Assembly: GCA_029783825.1 (NCBI GenBank)
Contig: JAREIK010002645.1
Coordinates: 372,001 to 436,000 of the forward strand
Direction of reading: 5' to 3'
Source of the DNA: Sapria himalayana
Lineage: Eukaryota > Streptophyta > Magnoliopsida > Malpighiales > Rafflesiaceae
DNA: 64,000 bases
Below are positions 24,801-34,121 of the stretch, one piece after another. Under the pieces are notes generated by a model. The model saw only the letters and a program-made list of their open reading frames with translations. It had not been told where the DNA came from and searched no databases. Every line of letters begins with the position of its first letter. Position 1 is the stretch's first letter. Made by a program: the position numbers and the translations under genes.

Positions 24801-27800
24801 TATCTTAGAGAGTGGATATTTAGCTTGTCTCATGTTTTTTAGATATATTTATTGTCTTTGATCACTCTTCAGCACGAGATAAGTTGAAATTTATGATTTT
24901 GAATTATATTTTTCTTGAATACTTTAATACCTAAAAAGGTATAAATATTTTTTACCTAGAGACTAATAGAATGCTAGTAATTGTGAATATTATTTTTTTT
25001 TTATCATGACTCATTTTTTTAAAAGCTTATGAAAGATGTGAATTCATTTATTGCACTTAGATTTAGAGATTTCAACTCAACCGGATGGCCCGAGCGCTAC
25101 ATAAGGCACGACATGATTTAGCCATACCTAGCATGGCATGATCCAATTTTAAACCATGACTCAAACCAGCCCATAGCATGTCTTGGGCTATGTTAAATCA
25201 AAATTTAGGCACGGGAGGCACCGTACGGCACGACATGAGCTTGTACGATGGCTCATGAGAGATGATTTTGGCTCGGCTGGCCAAATAGGCTAGCCTGGTA
25301 TTTACCCAAGCTAGCTTGTTATTGACCTAGGCTAATCTCGTATTGACCCAGACTAGCTTAAAATGATCCGACCAAAATACATGCCAATGGGTTATGTTGA
25401 ACTGCCCATTTTTAGAGTCATGCCGGTATAACCAATTTGACTATCTCTACTTAAATTTATTACCTTTTCTTCTTTACGTGTAATCTTGCTTAGACTACTA
25501 GTTAGTAAAAAGTGTTATTCGTGAATTATATTTAAGCATTGTGACACATATATGATGTTATTTTTTTGGAGTCATCATATTTATTAATAAATTTAGATTA
25601 TAGAGTCTGAAGAGAGCGATGTCTTCTGGGTAAGGAGATCTCATTTAGACCCGGATGACGTGATAGTCTATAAATTTTTACCAGTACAAAATAATATTGA
25701 GTTTAGAAAAATAGAGACTTGACTACCAATGACTTAGAATTTATCTTAGTAGAGAAAGAAATATTCAACCTTCTTAGACGAGAGACAAGCCTATTTGATC
25801 TTGACCTTTTGGTTGCTCTTCAGAAGAGACATATAAGTTATACTCAACACTCAATTTCATAAATTTTATTATACTCTCGCATTATTCCTTTTTTTTCTTT
25901 TACTACTTCTTTTAATGGTATTTAGATATTCAAATATCTTTTGGAAGTATTATCTCAATTAGGATGACACTAGATCATGATAGAAGATATTTATGTCATC
26001 CACTCTAATGAAATCTGAGAACTAGCATTATGATTTTTTGTATATTGTTAGTTGTAAGTAGGTATTTACTATAAAGACATGTCTAGATGAAAAAATTGAT
26101 TTTATTACGATGAAACTTGTAGCAAGGAGATACTCATGCATTTTGTATAATGTTATTACGATGATCTTTTGTATATCAAGATATATACTTTCTAGTGGTC
26201 AATATGATCTCAGTCCTCAGTACATGTTCTTATTTCTCTTCTAGCATCTCATAGCTGGAGGTTATGCTATCTAATTGTGAATAATCAATTTTTTTATGGT
26301 GACCATGAAGAGGAGGTGTACACATAGCAACTGCCTAGGTCTTGAGCAAGACAACCAGGTATAGTTTACAAATTGTGAAATACATTATTTGATATGAATC
26401 AATCACTATGAAACTAGTTTGCGAGATATTTATAGGTAGTCATTTCGTTTGAGTTATATATGCGTGTCACTGAATCTTTTTTATTCTTTCGGAGAATTAC
26501 TAATAGAAGGATTATTTTTTTGAATGTTTATGTAGATGATATTTTGATTATAAAAGATAATGAGTTATGAATCACTAAACTCAGAAAGTACTTTTTTGGC
26601 ACAGTTTTAAACGAAAGTTCTTGGAATACTCATATAAGTATAGATATGATTTATTTTACAAAGAGTATCATTTTGTTACAGAGTGTGTATATTTGATACT
26701 CTTGTAGAACTTACTTTTTTAGATTATGCTCTTACAGATATTCTTATTGATCAAGTACTAACATCACTTGATGTCACAGCCCGTGTGCCGTGACAAGCAC
26801 GGCACAAATGCCTAGCACGTGAGCACGGCATGTGTGACTACCCACCGAGAATGGTCACGACGAATCAATGCTAACGAGCGAGGCTCACCGAGCCTCGAAA
26901 GGGCGATGGTGGTGTGTCGCCGAAACCCTAATTTTTTTAAAATTAGGATTACGACCCAACCTGAACTGGGCCGAACCTGTCATATTCCGGGACGCAGGCT
27001 CGTGCCGGACCCAACCTCCACTGAACCGGACCGGGCCATGCAAGACACGGTTACTGTATCATGCCTGGCCCGGCACGGTAGCCAGGTTGGGCGGCCTAAA
27101 ATTGAGCCGGGCTAGCCTGGTCCAACCCGTTTAACACCTCTAATTATGACTACACCTGATATAGCATGCATAGTCAATGTAGTTAATTATTTTTAGATAT
27201 TTTTTGGCAAGTTTATCTTATTATAGCATTTTGTTCATGTATTATATTTTATTATGGATGTCTGACAATGAGATTTATAGCCTCCAATCTCTTGTTTTAC
27301 GAGCAGATGAAACATGGAGGTCGACTGTTTCTTCTTCAGGGAAAATATTCAGGATAAAACTATTACTATATCATACATTCACATAATAGAGCAATAAACA
27401 AATATTACTTGCTTGTAGGAACATATATCGTAGAATGCTTACTGTAAGGAGTGTAGCCTACAAATGAATATAATAATATTTTAGTAAAAGACAAGATTAT
27501 AAGTAGATCCAATTTTAATTAAAAAAATCAACTATTACACAAATGCTAATATATTAGATCTCATAAAAAGTTAAAATTATTTAAGTGAGAATAATATTAT
27601 GATGATGGGAACTAGCTGGCCTATCCTACATGGCGTGCGCAGCCCGCATAGTGCAGGGACGTGTCAAACTATCCCTGTCGGAAGCCCGTTGCGTTAAAAC
27701 GCAACGGGTGCTTGACATAAGTAGCCGGCCAATTACAATTGATCACGTAAGCAAGATCTAGCTTTCGTGGTCCCTCGGCTGGACTTGACCCGTGACCCGA

Positions 27801-30800
27801 AGCCGGTCACGGGTCCTCGGGCAGGTAGACCATGTCTCCGGGCCACGCATGTGGGCGTGCCTGGCCCGGCACGAGCCGTGTTGTGCCACGTGTTAGCTCA
27901 CCAAAAAGTCCCAATTGCACTACCGTTTGGCTTTGGCTCAGTATTAAAGGAGTCAACTTTATAGCTGTGTGGTTTTGAGTTTAAATCTCAGCCGTACAGC
28001 ACGTAATGCTCTTGACAAAAGAAAGTTCCTATTTCCATTAATTGCAGACTCATTTTGACGCACCAATAGGACATGACCCAGTTGCACTGAACCTCAGCTC
28101 CATGGGTAAAGGGGAAGCTTGGGTTAATGGTCGAAGCATAGGCAGATATTGGATCTTGTTCCACACATCAAAAGGAAATCCTTCCCAATCCTGGTGCGTG
28201 CTTGCATACACTTAATTGCATTTGGTGTCATCTTGCAAATGCTGAAACAGGTGTCGTGGCCGTGTTTGTCACACTTGTTTTTCAACATTTTTTTTTGTAT
28301 TTTTCGTATTATATTGATGCTCATAAATTTATATCTATCAGTGCTTGCTCTCATATATTTATATTTAGTAAAAATGTAATAAAATCATACTAATAGAAAA
28401 ACTATACAACTAATATCCCTATATAATGAGCGAGAATGATTGGGATAGGCCACAAGTTCGATGTTTCTATCAAACAAATAAAGAATTAAAAAAAAAATAA
28501 GCATACCAATTGAAAACTGTAACGCCCACCTTCCACTGGCTGGTGCGTGGAGATCCAATTTGCCAAGCTTGAAGGAAAGAATAGTGAGTTGTGGCCTTTT
28601 CAAGGTATTTGTGAAAATGTCTATTTGTTATTTTGTTGTCTGAATATATTATACAACAATGTTTCAATCTTGAATCTTCTCATCGAGGAAGAAATAATTA
28701 AATTTTATGTGTTTCATCTACTTATTATTTTAATGAATTTAAAGTTATATATCATAATATCTGACTGTCAGAATAAAGAGTAGTGAGGGGAGAGAGTGGA
28801 TACACAGTCTTCTTGAATAGATATCATATATACAGTATCTCACAGATAATTATTATTATTATCTTGAATTTTATCTTGGTATTAGATCTCTAAAAAATTC
28901 TCTCGTATTTTTTAAGAGCTAAGATGAACTCAAATAAAAGTACAAAAATATGTAGTAGAATTCCTCTCAGACCATGCTAATGCTTAAGTTAATCCAAATA
29001 TTTGTCTAACTACAAATACCCATAATTCCTCAAAGAAATTGTAAGTTCTAGAGATTTCTTTATATGTGTCGAGAAAAATTTAGGAAATAACAAATTATAC
29101 TGACTGCATATATTATATCTAGTCTGGGTATGGTCAAATAATTAATTTTTCTTATAATTTTATTATAAATTGTTGAGTTAACTGAAAGGATCATATAAAA
29201 AGCTAAGTTAGTATCTATATGACTGCTTGAGGCCTGAAGATGTTAATGTTCATTATGTTTTTTTGAGTATTTGCTAGAGTATCAAGATCCTATCTCCTCT
29301 TTAATAAGATGCTATTTCTTGTAGAAAAAAAAATCACTTTTTATACCAATACGATATTTGAGTCTCCCAAAATATTTCGTCTAGAATTATGTCTGGAGCT
29401 ATTTATTTATTGTGTTGAGTGATCATCAACTTATATTTTGTAATTAAAATATTATTCATTTAAATAATCAATAAAATTGCCTTGTCAACAGGGCACCTTT
29501 GAAAGAATAGAAAAAATTTTATAACACAAATGCGTAATATTGTGGCTACATGTGAAAATATCATAAATTAGACTTTCGATGACTGTGTTATGCCATACCG
29601 TGCATTTCATAATCTACAAACTATATCTGACTAAGTTGCTTGAAAAATTGGTGGTTGCTTTACAGCATCTCCTCCTCAAGATTACCATGAAGATATGTAT
29701 TCTTCAAGTTTTGCTGGTCTATCATTCATCTATGAGATACCAACAGTGAAATAAGGATTCATATTGAGGTATCTTTGATCACTAGAATGAAAATATCTAG
29801 ATAATTCACACCAGATGTCTGAGTGAACTTTCTCATAAAAAGTCTTATTTCATGGTGATTTATTTTTTTGTCTAGATTTATCTGTATAGTGAACATTCAT
29901 GTATGAACAACAATAAATCTTCTCAAATGTTGTGATACTAATTTTCAAGTCTCATTAAAATAAGGAACAAATATCTCATCATGAGAAGTAATAAAGGAAA
30001 TAAAAAAGAAATAAGATGAGAGGAGTAACTCTACAATAATATTTTTAGAACAAAAAATTGATATAAAAAATATGATATGATTACTAGTAATGTGAATATT
30101 TTTTTTGTATGGTGATAATCCAAAAGTTTAATATATTCTTAGCTTAATCAATGATATAAAAAATATTCTTAACGAATTTTAAATAATCAAACACCTAGGA
30201 GGAGATATTTTTGTGGAAGAGAGAATATGCAATCCATCATTCTTAATGCCAAATAGAGTCTTTCAAGGAGTCTATTAATTCTACAATAAACTTCAGTGGA
30301 AGTAATGACAAAGCCAAAGTTGAGTTACCTGAATATAAAACTCACACAGAGAAGACTAACAAGATAACTAATAATAAATATGATATAAAAAAATAATAAT
30401 GATTTAAATTGAATAATATTATATCGGATGAATTTTAAATATTTATTATTAATTATAATAATATTTTTAGAATAATAAAATAATATATAGAAAATGAAAT
30501 AATTACCAGTGATGTGAATCCTCTCTAGTAAGTATCACGGTGGAGGAACTCTCAAGACTCTTAGATGACTCTGATAGTTAGTTTATCTCTCTGATTATTA
30601 TATAAAGCTCTTGATTATCTCTTCAAAAATAATATTTAATTATTTTCTCTGGTATGACCTATCACGGTGGAGGGTTCAATTCATATTGATTCCTCAAAAT
30701 ATAAAGTCATACCAAATTCTAATTTTTGTCAAACTAAATTAGGATTCAATTTCTCTATTTTTTTTTTAAATTTTTTCCAAACCCAGTTAGGGTTTTAACC

Positions 30801-33120
30801 CACAAATAGCCACTATCATTTCCACTGTGTGCCTTGTTTAGCTCAAGTGCATCATTGCACACTTACTCGGCACATGCTTATTGAGCCCATTTATGTGCAC
30901 TTATGCACCTCCTGTGTAACTGTGTGTGTTTTTTTCTCTTCCAGTTAGTGTGTGCACTGTGCTAATATAGTTCACATTTTTTTTTTTAATTACATGCATT
31001 TCTTTTTCTAGGTTTTCTAACCCTTCATTCTCGCTATGATACTATGTAAAAATTGAGAACATTATATTATAGCAATAATATTCCATATGAAAAATATGTA
31101 TCATATTCTCTTATATAATGGGCAAAAAAAAAAACAAAATAATAAGAAAACGGCAACACATATAAATTATATTACATTCCATGTACAACTTAAGGAATAA
31201 AAAAGCTTAAGGTGCACCAAGGCACAAAAAAATCTCTTTTAGCTTAGGCACAAGGCATGACACAAGGCGTGCCCTTGAGTGAAATGAGATGCAGCTTATG
31301 ATGCATAAAAATTCTATTAAATATGATTCAAAATCTAATTCAAGTCAATAAAATTTCAATAAAAAAGTAATGAAATTATATAAATTTCAAATACAATTAA
31401 AAATTTCAAGAATTAAAATTTTTAAAATGAATAATATAGTCAATAAGGCCCGCCACTTTAATATGGTGCATGTCTTGGTTAGCGAGGTGTTTGCTCCTTG
31501 AGCTTGGGTGCACTTAAAGCACAACTGTTTTGTAGGCTCTAATAATTGAACCCGATGGATTTGTTTCATAATGAAATAATAGTCAATTTTCTTAATAAAA
31601 TAACCATATAAATTACATTACATTTCACATGCAACTTAAGGAAAGGCAAAGAGAAAAAACAAGTTTGACTCTCCAAGGTAGGTGGTGAGATATCTCAAGT
31701 ACTGTTAAAAGTAAACTCATAAATCATAACATCCTCATCAAGTTAGTGTTTAAATATTAAAGAATATTAAACTTGAAGAAAAAAAAAATTAAAGGTGAGA
31801 TTTTTTTAAAATTTTTTGTGAAAATATCAGTTGAGTGATCTGATGTATGAACATAGACTATATTAATAGTCCCATTCTAGATTTATGCCCTGAGAATGAA
31901 ATAATTCAACATTATGTTTTTCATCTACACATGAAACATTAAATTAGAAGTTATATGTATGATTGTCTGACTGTCACAGTAGATTATAGTATAAGTGAAT
32001 ACTACAAGATATATCATAAGTAATAATTAATATTCCTATGAACTATGCCTCTATATTAGATCTTGAAATAATTATCTATCTCTTATCTTTATAAGAGATA
32101 AATTACCTCTAAAAATATTAAATCTTGTAGTAGATAGACTTTTTGTTATAAGTTAATGCTCAACTCAAATTTTAAAATCGACTAGTTGAAGTTGATCATC
32201 ATTACTAATAGAGATCAAGATTTAGAGATGTCTTCGCATAAGAATTACATATAAGTGAACCTGTCATAAAAATTATACGAAATAATTAATTATGCTGATT
32301 GTATAAGTCATACCTGATCTAGTGATATTCATATTAGTTAACCTTTTTTTGTGATTTTCGTGCATGTAGTTCACTCGACGGGGGGGCTCATACTAGATGA
32401 GAAATTAGAATCTGGATAAATAAGAATATTTACTAGAGCACAACCTAGAATGACAATCCCTATGAGAGTATTATTGTGGTTTTCAACTTTTATTATTAAT
32501 TTTTGCTTATTTTACATTATTGCATTATTGGTGACAATCCCTATGCTAGTGTGTTCTAAATTTTTACATGGTTTTATTGTAGGTGACCTTAGGGTTGTTC
32601 GACTATGGTACTTATTTAAAAAAAAAAAAAAAAAGAAAGGAGAGGAAATTAGGGTTTTGAAAACCCTAATTTTAATGTGGGGGCAAAGGTTGTTTTTTGT
32701 AATTAAAAGCTTGTCTTTTGGAATTAGGATATGATGTTAATGACAGAGAGATGGGTCAATTATGAGTTTGCACATTTTTCATCCACAATGGCACTTATAC
32801 TTATTATAGAGACAACACTAGTTATTTTTCTATCTCATGTATTATTGGTCATTTTACTATTAGAATATTGATATATAACCTAGTATTCATTATATTTTTT
32901 TATTATTCTGAAAATATTATTATAATATTAGATATTTAAAACTTATTGCATACGGTGTGGTCGTATCTAACTTGGGTTTTATTACTTTATTCATGATTGA
33001 CTTGTTAGGTTTCACATCCCTCGATCTTTTCTCAAAAGAGTCGACAATCTGCTTGTTCTATTTGAAGAAGAAAAAGGGTATCCTCCGGGCCTCACTATAG
33101 GGACGGTCAAAATTGCCTGA
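10881..33120 (+). CDS. BGAL: Beta-galactosidase (GH35), 3' part, 11 exons spread over 22 kb
   Basis: Seen: eleven exons at 10881-10986, 11135-11219, 11298-11416, 11918-12082, 12226-12407, 12486-12577, 12662-12771, 19703-19795, 19867-19971, 28048-28193 and 33009-33120. All have GT-AG borders and matching phases, and give about 437 residues with no frameshift or internal stop. Motifs typical of plant GH35 enzymes include [45 protein letters not shown]-like [25 protein letters not shown] and HIPRSFLK. Known of the family: these secreted or cell-wall enzymes remove terminal beta-galactosyl residues from wall polysaccharides and glycoproteins. The full length is usually 700-850 residues, with catalytic Glu residues in the N-terminal TIM barrel. 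That barrel, and any signal peptide, is not in the visible part. No C-terminal galactose-binding lectin domain follows, as in a subset of the family. Inference: either the 5' exons lie left of the window or the copy is truncated. The unbroken frame argues that it was functional until recently. Confidence 0.93.
11008..11090. repeat. TA/TATG microsatellite in intron
   Basis: A (TA)n run grading into tatgtatgta and tatgtgtata. Lies between exons a and b of the beta-galactosidase. Confidence 0.9.
11135..11219 (+). CDS. BGAL: Beta-galactosidase exon b
   Basis: Begins [20 protein letters not shown] and ends DQAPLDEY plus one base. This is the most conserved block of plant GH35 enzymes. Acceptor ccttatag, donor ATG/gtacat. 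Confidence 0.95.
11298..11416 (+). CDS. BGAL: Beta-galactosidase exon c
   Basis: Completes the [19 protein letters not shown] motif, then [21 protein letters not shown]. Intron before it is 78 bp. The 501-bp intron after it holds telomere-like and poly-A sequence. Confidence 0.94.
11585..11850. repeat. Degenerate telomere-like CCCTAAA repeats and poly-A tract in intron
   Basis: From 11,590 to 11,680: atcctaaaatcctaaatcat, ataaaccctaaatcctaaat, then accccaaaactctaaacc. These are variants of the plant telomere unit CCCTAAA. A long A-rich tract follows, and a final gaaccctaaatcc at about 11,836. Confidence 0.75.
11918..12082 (+). CDS. BGAL: Beta-galactosidase exon d
   Basis: Fifty-five codons, phase 0 at both ends, including [20 protein letters not shown] and [17 protein letters not shown]. 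This is the first beta-sandwich domain. Acceptor ccaattag, donor AAG/gtaaga. Confidence 0.95.
12226..12407 (+). CDS. BGAL: Beta-galactosidase exon e
   Basis: Sixty codons plus two bases. Motifs are [10 protein letters not shown], then [20 protein letters not shown] and LWYTF. Acceptor ggagcag, donor CAG/gtaaaa. An alternative start by reading through from 12205 is not needed. Confidence 0.95.
12486..12577 (+). CDS. BGAL: Beta-galactosidase exon f
   Basis: Reads [20 protein letters not shown] then [11 protein letters not shown], the jelly-roll segment that is H-(V/A)FVNG in relatives. Both flanking introns are about 80 bp. Confidence 0.92.
12662..12771 (+). CDS. BGAL: Beta-galactosidase exon g
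   Basis: Reads [20 protein letters not shown], then [17 protein letters not shown]. Ends in phase 0 at CCG/gtacat, where the 6.9-kb intron begins. Confidence 0.95.
12868..14440. repeat. Three tandem units of about 640-690 bp inside an intron
   Basis: Landmarks atccaatagacaggttgttg (12877), atccaatagacaggttattg (13517) and atccaatagataggttgcag (14207) start units spaced 640 and 690 bp apart. Each continues with gtatttatttttctttttta and gttgtttatatcatgg-ga-acttgtctatta. The first two units also carry gattcgattc-rich segments. The third unit is incomplete. Confidence 0.85.
14650..14875. repeat. GC-rich repeat fragment with an inverted repeat
   Basis: Contains gccaggccatgccgagtgg, tggcatgacctggctt and two facing copies of gtagcctgtagccagtag / ctactggcagtagccagtag. 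Looks like part of the GC element family. No target-site duplication could be found. Confidence 0.5.
14900..14954. repeat. TA/TG microsatellite
   Basis: A (TA)n run followed by (TG)n and tatgtatgta. Confidence 0.9.
14960..16100. other. AT-rich intron sequence without recognised features
   Basis: The plus open frame at 15251-15463 has no recognisable motif and lies in the 6.9-kb intron. Nothing else is supported. Confidence 0.5.
16104..16575. mobile_element. GC-rich hAT-type non-autonomous element
   Basis: Starts TAGATGTGTCAAATGGGTC and ends GGCCCGTTTGACACCTATA. Flanks are gttataag and attttaag, 6 of 8 identical, compatible with an aged 8-bp duplication. Several overlapping open frames on both strands are low-complexity Arg/His/Pro and not genes. 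Confidence 0.7.
16576..17945. other. AT-rich intron sequence without recognised features
   Basis: No exon, RNA gene or clear transposon end was found. Contains short A/T-only blocks. Confidence 0.5.
17946..18240. repeat. GC-rich element fragment
   Basis: The interior words aggcacatgcagtgcatgtgcc (a palindrome-like pair) and ggtccatgcgcatgcc are shared in style with the GC elements. No terminal TAGAGGTG or CACCTCTA is present. Open frames here are not considered coding. Confidence 0.45.
18315..19150. mobile_element. Short element of the AAGGCACGYCTTGG type, host of a nested insert
   Basis: The left arm reads aaaggcacgtcttggaagcac...taaagcctaggc. The right arm reads tgccttaattgg...ttatgcctcaaga...cacctt. 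It resembles the edges at 3,795 and 4,600. It is split by the GC element at 18416-18800. Confidence 0.5.
18416..18800. mobile_element. GC-rich hAT-type element with perfect 8-bp duplication
   Basis: Starts TAGAGGTGTCAACTGGGCC and ends CCCGTTTGACACCTCTG. It is flanked on both sides by ctcccaca (18408-18415 and 18801-18808), a perfect 8-bp target-site duplication. The interior is very GC-rich, with facing ccgtgccgggc / gcccggcacgg segments. Long open frames on both strands (up to 141 codons) arise from composition. Confidence 0.85.
19151..19290. repeat. GC-rich element fragment
   Basis: ttgggccgccaaatccaag, gcacgggtctgatagcatgc and gccgggtctgcccgggac. It lacks ends and abuts the preceding element. 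Confidence 0.4.
19703..19795 (+). CDS. BGAL: Beta-galactosidase exon h
   Basis: Thirty-one codons, [20 protein letters not shown] then [11 protein letters not shown]. It continues the LP/DSGA junction of the family exactly, across 6.9 kb of intron. Acceptor tcttgtag, donor CAG/gtgtga. Confidence 0.95.
19867..19971 (+). CDS. BGAL: Beta-galactosidase exon i
   Basis: Thirty-five codons, [20 protein letters not shown] then [15 protein letters not shown]. The 71-bp intron before it is normal. The intron after it is 8.1 kb. Confidence 0.95.
20989..21024. repeat. TA microsatellite
   Basis: Uninterrupted (TA)n of 36 bp inside the RNase H region of the dead copia. Confidence 0.9.
21826..21875. repeat. 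CA/TA microsatellite
   Basis: (AC)n followed by (AT)n. The Cys/Val-rich minus open frame over it is an artefact. Confidence 0.9.
22172..22670. mobile_element. GC-rich hAT-type element with perfect 8-bp duplication
   Basis: Starts CTAGAGGTGCAATTGGGA and ends GCCTGTTTGATATCTCA. It is flanked by atgtgtgg at 22164-22171 and 22671-22678, a perfect 8-bp target-site duplication inside the copia ruin. This shows it jumped in after the retroelement. Confidence 0.82.
23120..24260. other. AT-rich intron sequence, part of short repeat edge at its end
   Basis: No exon found. At 24,165-24,235 gaggctcaaaaaatatacac and cctcgagacttacgtcgtgcc resemble the edge of the short element family seen at 4,560-4,610. 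Confidence 0.4.
25064..25449. mobile_element. GC-rich hAT-type element nested in copia
   Basis: Starts TAGAGATTTCAACTCAACC and ends CAATTTGACTATCTCTA. Flanks cttagatt and cttaaatt are an 8-bp duplication with one change. Confidence 0.75.
26768..27142. mobile_element. GC-rich hAT-type element interrupting copia RT and RNase H regions
   Basis: The left end is worn (ttgatgtcacagcccgtgtg). The right end is CAACCCGTTTAACACCTCTA. The copia reading resumes within ten bases (ATGACTACACCTGATATAGC), so this is an insertion into the retroelement. Overlapping open frames inside are compositional. Confidence 0.65.
27600..27960. repeat. GC-rich repeat with a perfect 11-bp hairpin
   Basis: 27685-27708 is CCCGTTGCGTT-AA-AACGCAACGGG, perfect arms with a 2-nt spacer. 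Around it lie tgtcaa at 27662 and ttgaca at 27712. The right part (27,770-27,900) is in the style of the GC element family (gcctggcccggcacgagcc). It ends before the 28048 exon. Confidence 0.6.
28048..28193 (+). CDS. BGAL: Beta-galactosidase exon j
   Basis: Reads [35 protein letters not shown] and [10 protein letters not shown], plus TG of a split Trp codon. Acceptor taattgcag, donor CTG/gtgcgt. This is the strongly conserved C-terminal jelly roll. Confidence 0.95.
28370..31125 (-). mobile_element. Decayed copia (reverse), same family as the one at 1-3,790
   Basis: LTR-like blocks at about 28,375-28,510 and 31,060-31,130 share the tatataatgggc-type pattern. Several internal stretches (28,565-28,660, 28,820-28,920, 29,095-29,260 and 29,450-29,650) align by eye with the copy at the left edge. 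An RT remnant (minus, about 29,640-29,600) reads VCRL-stop-NARYGI. It fills most of the 4.8-kb last intron of the beta-galactosidase. Confidence 0.7.
31195..31555. mobile_element. Short element of the AAGGCAC...GTGCCTT type
   Basis: The left arm reads aaggtgcaccaaggcac...ggcacaaggcatgacacaag. The right arm reads ggtgcatgtcttggttagcg...gtgcacttaaagcac. It resembles the elements at 3,795 and 18,315. Confidence 0.45.
31560..32400 (-). mobile_element. Copia fragment (reverse), third copy of the same family
   Basis: 31,605-31,640 repeats the sequence next to 31,150-31,190 (ataaattacattac...catgcaacttaagg). 31,735-31,960 matches the gaagatgttcattggttg-type block. 32,030-32,130 carries the RNase H remnant (tcttgaaataattatctatctc). 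Truncated at its right side. Confidence 0.6.
32401..33008. other. AT-rich intron sequence without recognised features
   Basis: Last part of the 28194-33008 intron. The open frame at 32450-32734 is Leu/Phe/Lys-rich with no recognised motif. The right edge is the acceptor cttgttag used by the last exon. Confidence 0.5.
33009..33120 (+). CDS. BGAL: Beta-galactosidase last visible exon and stop
   Basis: Acceptor cttgttag supplies the G that completes the split Trp codon. The exon reads [20 protein letters not shown], then [16 protein letters not shown] and TGA. Relatives with a lectin domain continue past this point. Here no lectin-like cysteine pattern could be read downstream, so this is taken as the natural C-terminus. 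A donor inside the last codons leading to a further exon cannot be excluded. Confidence 0.85.
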
Positions 33121-33700
33121 GCGTATGCCAGAAAAAGTTGTCAAGCTGGGCCTGCTTATAGAAAACTCAACATTTACACATTCACACACCACCAACCTTC
33201 TGATCTGCAAGTTACCACAATATATATGCGCTGTTATGACAAAATAAAGCATTGTTCAACACACAAATTACATTTATGCGAAGCTACGCTAATGAGTGCT
33301 GAACACATCATAAAATATGCCTTACCCAACTGTTACGAGGCAATTTGCAGGGTCTCGTCGAGAGAGGAGCATAAGCAGGTAGAGGTGGGGAATCACAAAT
33401 TCAGTGGGGGCCTTCCCTGCAAGGAGACGGCTAAGTTAATGAGCATCGTGAGAGAATAAACTTGCCTGTTTTGGTTCATGTTGGCCTGCAAACTTTTTTG
33501 GGTCCAAAACTAACAGATAGACTATGCCGCCTACAATTTGAGCGTTCAATAGAAAAATGGGCAGGCTGCCTAATCATGTGTACGCGAGTTCAGACTGGAA
33601 GGTTACCAAATATGCCCCCAGCATGTTTGTTAATCACCATATTCATACTGCTGAGACGATAATCTTAACTTCTCTTATCCCTGAGCCCCAAGGGGCATAC
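33121..33700. other. Inter-tail segment between two convergent genes
   Basis: This stretch is clearly less AT-rich than its surroundings. On the plus strand it follows the beta-galactosidase stop and may be its 3' UTR. On the minus strand two short open blocks can be spliced: 33565-33466 (GSLPIFLLNAQIVGGIVYLL, VLDPKKFAGQHEPKQ) and 33411-33326 (APTEFVIPHLYLLMLLSRRD, PANCLVTVG). They are linked by a 54-bp GC-AG intron. The phases do not fit the donor at 34121, so I cannot attach them to the minus-strand gene. A third minus block, 33252-33058, is also open. Confidence 0.4.
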
Positions 33701-33774
33701 AAAATATAGGCACTACCTTTTGCTAGTAAAAACCAGAACGAAACAAAACCCGCCATGCATGCAATATTAAAATG

Positions 33775-34110
33775 CTCTATTGATCAAAAAAATAAATAAA
33801 TAAATAAATGCTCAAGGGAACAAAAAAAAATTTTTTAAAAAATGTTCCCTTGATCAAAAAATAAATAAAAAAATACTCCATAGATCAAAAAAAATAAAAA
33901 TAAATGCTCCGTTGATAAAAAAAAATTACTCCGTTGATCAAAAAAAGAGTAAATAAAAAATGTTCCATTGATCAAAAAAAAAAAAAGTAAAAAGAAAATG
34001 AGCCATTGATTTAAAAAAAATAAAAAAAAAATGCTCCATTGAACAAAAGATTAAAAAAAAAAAACTAGATTGATCAGAAAAAAAAAATCAAAAAAATAAA
34101 AAAATGCACC
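33775..34110. repeat. Irregular minisatellite ATGCTCCATTGATCA-(A)n
   Basis: About ten copies of a core close to atgctccattgatcaaaaaa, separated by A/T runs of varying length. Two copies near 33,810-33,860 (caagggaac and gttcccttg) face each other. The last copy (atgcaccatggatc) ends at the donor of the 34122-34387 exon. Confidence 0.85.
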
Positions 34111-34121
34111 ATGGATCTGAC

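Larger units (their letters stand above)
24270..27480 (+). mobile_element. Decayed Ty1/copia retrotransposon (forward) in intron
   Basis: Plus-strand remnants: about 26,295-26,345 reads [12 protein letters not shown], the copia FLNGDLEEEVYM motif. About 26,527-26,560 reads [15 protein letters not shown], the catalytic YVDD core. About 27,150-27,240 reads [14 protein letters not shown], the post-RT TRPDIAYAVNVVSRF block. Two GC elements (25064-25449 and about 26768-27142) are inserted. Frequent stops make it inactive. Confidence 0.8.

Noticed and set aside
33226..33459. Plus-strand frame of 77 codons ending KFSGGLPCKETAKLMSIVRE, considered as a beta-galactosidase lectin domain
   Set aside because: The tail faintly recalls the lectin FGGDPC motif, but the rest lacks the cysteine pattern. 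There is a stop between it and the last exon, and no acceptor/donor pair joins it convincingly.
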